Origin: Thermoanaerobaculia bacterium
GTDB taxonomy: Bacteria; Acidobacteriota; Thermoanaerobaculia; Gp7-AA8
DNA: 9,740 bases
Assembly (NCBI GenBank): GCA_023700825.1
Contig: JAMPYE010000135.1
Location: 1 to 9,740 of the forward strand
Direction: 5' to 3'
Shown: positions 6,545 to 9,740 of the stretch, piece after piece
Numbering within the stretch: the first letter of the stretch is position 1
How the letters are laid out: each line of letters opens with the position of its first letter
Position numbers and translations under genes: made by a program
The notes under the pieces: generated by a model
The model's input: only the letters and a program-made list of their open reading frames with translations
What the model was told of the DNA's origin: nothing
The model's database searches: none

Positions 6545-6669
6545 ATTCGACAATCACTTCTACGCCGTGATCCGGTCTTTCGCAGTGTCACGAAGCACGT
6601 GAGCTCGTTTGCTGCGACCCCGCGCGCGCGGCCGGAGTCGAAACCGGCAGGGCGTCTCAAACCACCGCC

Positions 6670-8271
6670 TCAGAACGCCTGCGATCCCGAGAACGAGACC
6701 AGCCAGCCGTCACGGGCAAGAGGGTCGGGGTCGAACGCGTAGGCGAAGTCGAGCCGGAAGATGCTCCGCGGCGAGCGCGACGCGCCGATGCGCAATCCCA
6801 CGCCTGCGTCGAAATGAAGCTTGCCTGGATCGAAGGCTTCACTCCCGTTCGCGGCGTTACCGGCGTCGACGAAGACGGCGAGACCGGGGGAGACGACCTG
6901 CCACAACTCGCGTCCGAGGAAGATCCGCTCTTCCAGATTGATCAGGAGCGAAGAGTCTCCAGCAAAGGCATGGAGGCGGTAGCCGCGCAGGCCCGTATCG
7001 CCGTCGGCGAAAAACTGTTTCTCCTCGTCGAGCTCGCTGCCGCTGCGCGCGCTGATCCTCCCGATGAGGGCATGGGGATGGACGCTGTCGGTCCTGCGGA
7101 TGTACCGGAGATCGAGCCCGAGAACCTCGCTCCGATTCACGGCGCCGAGGCGCGACTCCCACGAGAGCCTGCCGAGCAACAGTGAATCGGGCGTCACGGT
7201 GAATCCGCGCGAGACGCTCGCGCCGAGGATGCCGCTCGTGCGATCGACGCCGAACGCCGAGGGCGAGATTCCGGCGCGAAGGTTGAGCTGCGTGCCGACC
7301 CGGAAGTCCTCGTAGCGCATGTCCCGGTCGACGAAGTTGAGCTTTCGAAACTGGTTCTGCGCGTACTCGTACTCGGCAATCAGGTAGCGGAACTCCCGGT
7401 CCGCGGGAAGTGTCGTGGTGAACCCTTCGGCCAGAGGCTGGAACTCGTGACTGTCGAGCTCGAGCCCGACGGTGAGCCGGTGCGCACGCGCGTCGTTCGC
7501 CCGCAGAGCGCGGCCAACGCCGATCGAGAGCGCCTGACGCGCTTCGCTGAACTCGCTCGCCATGCGTCCGTTCTCGTAGATCCGACTCTCCAGCGTCTCG
7601 TCGTCGACCAGGGCGCGAAACGACCAGGGAGTCGAGAAACTGAAGAAGGGCCGCTGTACGAGCACCCTGGCCTGACTACCGTCGGAGCTCTCGACGTACG
7701 CGAGCTCGCCGCGCCAGTAACGACCGAACGCCGCCGGATCCTCGTAGTGGATTCCGAAACCGGAACGGTCGGGATCGCTGGCGTACTCGACGGTGAGCTC
7801 TTTGCCGAGGCCGAGCAGATTCGCCTCGCGTATCGAGAGGCTCGCGTCGGTTCCGCCTCCCGCGCTGCCGATGCTTCCTCCCGGCTCGGTCGACCACGAG
7901 TCCTGCGTGACGACGGTGACGTCGACGACGCCGTCGTGCGGCTCGCCCGCCGTGACCTTCGCGTTCTGGATGAAGCCGAGAGCGCGGAGATTTCGCTCGC
8001 TTTCCGCGAGCCTCGACGCAACGAAGACGTCGCCTTCACGGAAGAGAAGGAACCGCCGCACGACCGACTCCTGCGTCCGAACGTGGAGAGTGTTCACGAT
8101 GGCGTAGGCGGTGCCCCGTCCGGCCTCCTCCGCGGTGTAGACGTCGTCCGTGATGACGGTGACGGTACCGACGCGCAGCGGCTCCTCCGCATGCAGCGGG
8201 GCGGCGAGAATCGCGAGCCCCAGAAGGGCGGTGACGATCAGGCTGGTCGCCGATGACGCTGACGTGGGCAT
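6670..8271 (-). CDS. Omp85-superfamily outer membrane protein (BamA/TamA-like) with one POTRA domain
   Basis: From ATG 8271 the protein has 533 residues. A signal peptide ends at PLHA (25-28). Residues about 33-123 look like a single POTRA domain, with the FREGDVF turn (77-83) and LRALGFIQNAKV (96-106). The remaining ~400 residues alternate in the manner of a beta-barrel. GDTGLRGY (424-431) matches the lid-loop VRGY/F motif of Omp85 proteins, VFVDAGN (466-472) is a typical late-strand motif, and the chain ends in phenylalanine as outer-membrane barrels do. BamA has five POTRA domains and TamA three, so this is a short member. Known relatives insert barrels or move proteins or lipids through the outer membrane; the substrate here is unknown. 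The start is uncertain. ATG 8376 is in frame and adds 35 residues; 8271 was preferred because AGGCGG stands 5 bases upstream and the signal peptide then begins the protein, although its n-region lacks a positive charge. Confidence 0.8.
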   Translation of the reverse strand: MPTSASSATSLIVTALLGLAILAAPLHAEEPLRVGTVTVITDDVYTAEEAGRGTAYAIVNTLHVRTQESVVRRFLLFREGDVFVASRLAESERNLRALGFIQNAKVTAGEPHDGVVDVTVVTQDSWSTEPGGSIGSAGGGTDASLSIREANLLGLGKELTVEYASDPDRSGFGIHYEDPAAFGRYWRGELAYVESSDGSQARVLVQRPFFSFSTPWSFRALVDDETLESRIYENGRMASEFSEARQALSIGVGRALRANDARAHRLTVGLELDSHEFQPLAEGFTTTLPADREFRYLIAEYEYAQNQFRKLNFVDRDMRYEDFRVGTQLNLRAGISPSAFGVDRTSGILGASVSRGFTVTPDSLLLGRLSWESRLGAVNRSEVLGLDLRYIRRTDSVHPHALIGRISARSGSELDEEKQFFADGDTGLRGYRLHAFAGDSSLLINLEERIFLGRELWQVVSPGLAVFVDAGNAANGSEAFDPGKLHFDAGVGLRIGASRSPRSIFRLDFAYAFDPDPLARDGWLVSFSGSQAF

Positions 8272-8421
8272 GCCGGCCGCCTGCGGGGCGATGCTGCAGG
8301 CTTCACCGGACCGCGGCGGATCGAGGCTTCGCGCCTTCGGACACAGCCGGGAGCGCAGATCCTTCACGAGTTGCATGGCATCGGCCTCATCGCCTCAAGA
8401 GAGGGGACGACCATCCCTTCG

Positions 8422-8444
8422 TGCGGGCGCACTCGTCGCCCGCA
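8422..8444. repeat. Eight-pair inverted repeat upstream of the Omp85-like gene
   Basis: TGCGGGCG and CGCCCGCA form a perfect stem around a 7-base loop. It lies between the kinase stop (8565) and the barrel gene start (8271, or 8376 by the longer reading). With no T-run on either strand, it is not a canonical terminator. It could be a leader structure or an operator, or chance in GC-rich DNA. I saw no convincing promoter elsewhere in this gap. Confidence 0.35.
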
Positions 8445-8564
8445 TCCCTCCGCTGACGATACGCGTGCGCCGATGGCACGGGGATGACGCGGAGATGGCA
8501 CTCTTGTAATGATCCTGAGCTCCCCTCGGCGACCGCGCCTGGCGGCGCCGACGCCCCCCCCGGT

Positions 8565-9740
8565 TCACCTCGAAGACGTAGCGGTCACGCCTGGCGCCGG
8601 AGCGGAAGGAAGCGTGATGAGTGCTCGCGTTCCGCCTTCCTCGCCCGCTTCGATCGTCGCGTCGCCTCCGTGCAGGGTCGCGATGGACCGGACGATGGCG
8701 AGCCCCAGCCCGCTTCCTTCCGGATGCGCGCGCCTCGCGCGGCTGCCACGAAAGAAGCGATCGAAGAGATGCGGCACTTCGCTTGCCTCGAGGCCCGGCC
8801 CGTCGTCGCGCACCTCGATCGTCACGTGGCCGGCGTCCTCACGGACCGTCGCGGAAACGCTCCCGCCCTCGTTGCAGTAATGGACCGCGTTGGCGAGTAG
8901 ATTGCCCACCGCCTGGCGGATCAGATCGCGATCGGCGACGACGTGCGCGGAGCCGCTCAGCGTCAGGCGAATGCCACGGTCTTCGGCGTAGACCCTGTAG
9001 AACTCGATGAGCGACTCGATCTCGGTCGCGACATCGAACCCGGTCGCCCGAAGCTCGACGGCGCCACGGTCCGCGCGGGCGAGGAAGAGGAGGCTGTCGA
9101 TGGTTCGCGCCAGCCGCCTGCATTCCTCGAGCGCCGAACCGAGAACGTCGCGATACTCCTCGTCCGAACGGGAGCGGGAGAGCGCGACGCTGATCTCGCC
9201 CATCAGGTTGTTGAGCGGCGTGCGCAGCTCGTGTGCGAGGTCGCCTGCGAAGGCGGAGAGCTTCGAGAACGACTCGTCGAGCCGCCGCTGCATGGAGCCT
9301 AGCGACGTGGCGAGATCCCGGAGCTCCCGAGGCGCCTCGTGCGTGGCGAGCGGCTCGTCCAGCCTCGACGCCTCGATCCGGTCCGCCGCGAGCGCGAGCT
9401 CGCGAACCGGCCCGAGCGCGCGACGTGCGATCCACGACGCGGCAAGCGCCGACAGAGTCGCCCCGAGCAAGAGCGCCGCCACCGCGGAACGCCGGAACGC
9501 CTCCAGCATGTCCTCTTCGGCGCTCCAGTCGAGAGCCGCCTTCACGACCCGTTCACCCCTCGGCGTCGCGAACCGCGTCGAGGTGAGCAGAAGATGCCCT
9601 TCCCGTGGCAACTCTCGATGGATGATCTCGATGGCCTGCACGTCGTTTGCCGGCTCGGGGAACTTCGTCTTCGCTCCGACGATCGGCTCCATGCCCGCCA
9701 TCGTCATCAGCGGCCGGCCACTTCCGTCGAGCACCTGGAC
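8565..9740 (-). CDS. HAMP sensor histidine kinase, CusS-like, N-terminus beyond window edge
   Basis: The frame is open through the right edge, giving 391 residues of the C-terminal part. The GTG at 9734 is in frame but is probably internal, because the preceding codons stay open and the first membrane helix expected of this family is missing. Numbered from the edge, residues 1-80 are the end of the periplasmic sensor region. A transmembrane helix spans about 86-105, then a HAMP linker to about 155. The H-box GDLAHELRTPLNN carries the phospho-accepting H170 (codon 9231-9233). The N-box is in LIRQAVGNLLANAVHYCNEGG (two parts, 273-285 and 286-293), G1 is DDGPG (312-316), the F-box HLFDRFFRG (324-332) and G2 GSGLGLAI (342-349). 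These are complete, so the kinase should be active. The layout resembles heavy-metal sensors such as CusS, but the ligand cannot be told. A response regulator gene is expected just beyond the right edge; none is inside the window. Confidence 0.92.
   Translation of the reverse strand, partial: VQVLDGSGRPLMTMAGMEPIVGAKTKFPEPANDVQAIEIIHRELPREGHLLLTSTRFATPRGERVVKAALDWSAEEDMLEAFRRSAVAALLLGATLSALAASWIARRALGPVRELALAADRIEASRLDEPLATHEAPRELRDLATSLGSMQRRLDESFSKLSAFAGDLAHELRTPLNNLMGEISVALSRSRSDEEYRDVLGSALEECRRLARTIDSLLFLARADRGAVELRATGFDVATEIESLIEFYRVYAEDRGIRLTLSGSAHVVADRDLIRQAVGNLLANAVHYCNEGGSVSATVREDAGHVTIEVRDDGPGLEASEVPHLFDRFFRGSRARRAHPEGSGLGLAIVRSIATLHGGDATIEAGEEGGTRALITLPSAPAPGVTATSSR

Noticed and set aside
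6626..6662. Possible hairpin GCCGG/CCGGC after the Omp85-like gene as a terminator
   Set aside because: A five-pair stem with an eight-base loop and no T-run is too weak to call in this composition.
8554..8561. Run of eight C (G on the minus strand) just after the kinase stop, as a phase-variation tract
   Set aside because: It lies outside the coding frame, three bases past the stop, so slippage would not change the kinase. No promoter elements flank it to make it a transcriptional switch.

Overview
The window is GC-rich DNA with high GC at third codon positions, which is why long meaningless open frames run antisense to almost every gene. Every gene I can support lies on the minus strand, so the window reads from right to left. 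The content suggests a Gram-negative bacterium with an outer membrane and a periplasmic or surface cytochrome system: an Omp85-type barrel, a nonaheme c-type cytochrome, a dihaem cytochrome c peroxidase and several signal peptides. An Acidobacteriota or deltaproteobacterial/Myxococcota-like soil or sediment organism would fit. That is an impression from gene content only; no taxonomic marker is present.

Layout in transcription order. (1) 9740-8565: a CusS-like HAMP sensor histidine kinase, whose N-terminus lies beyond the right edge. (2) 8271-6670: an outer-membrane barrel of the BamA/TamA (Omp85) superfamily with one apparent POTRA domain. (3) 6528-4591: an exported cytochrome with nine CxxCH haem sites and a C-terminal cadherin/Ig-like domain. 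(4) A 236-base gap with three tandem hairpins and a possible promoter. (5) 4354-2819: an exported YiiX-type (permuted NlpC/P60) cysteine hydrolase. (6) 2808-1678: a GT28 glycosyltransferase of the MGDG synthase/UgtP type, 10 bases after the hydrolase, so almost surely the same operon. (7) 1677-1580: an intergenic region with a palindromic operator candidate over a promoter-like sequence. (8) 1579-1091: a PerR-type Fur-family regulator. (9) 1094-3: a dihaem cytochrome c peroxidase/MauG-family protein, coupled to the regulator by an ATGA start/stop overlap and cut off by the left edge.

Three working units are suggested. The regulator-peroxidase pair looks like a self-contained peroxide sensing and detoxification operon, since all five PerR regulatory ligands and both CxxC zinc pairs are present at canonical spacing. 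The hydrolase-glycosyltransferase pair may act on envelope lipids or glycolipids (inference). The kinase, barrel and nonaheme cytochrome are neighbours on one strand, but gaps of about 140-290 bases separate them and I cannot show they form one operon. No RNA genes, insertion sequences, CRISPR arrays or integration signs were seen. I found no complete system that I can call new. The most unusual items are the nonaheme cytochrome-Ig fusion, the PerR-peroxidase coupling with its atypical palindrome, and the hydrolase-glycosyltransferase pair.
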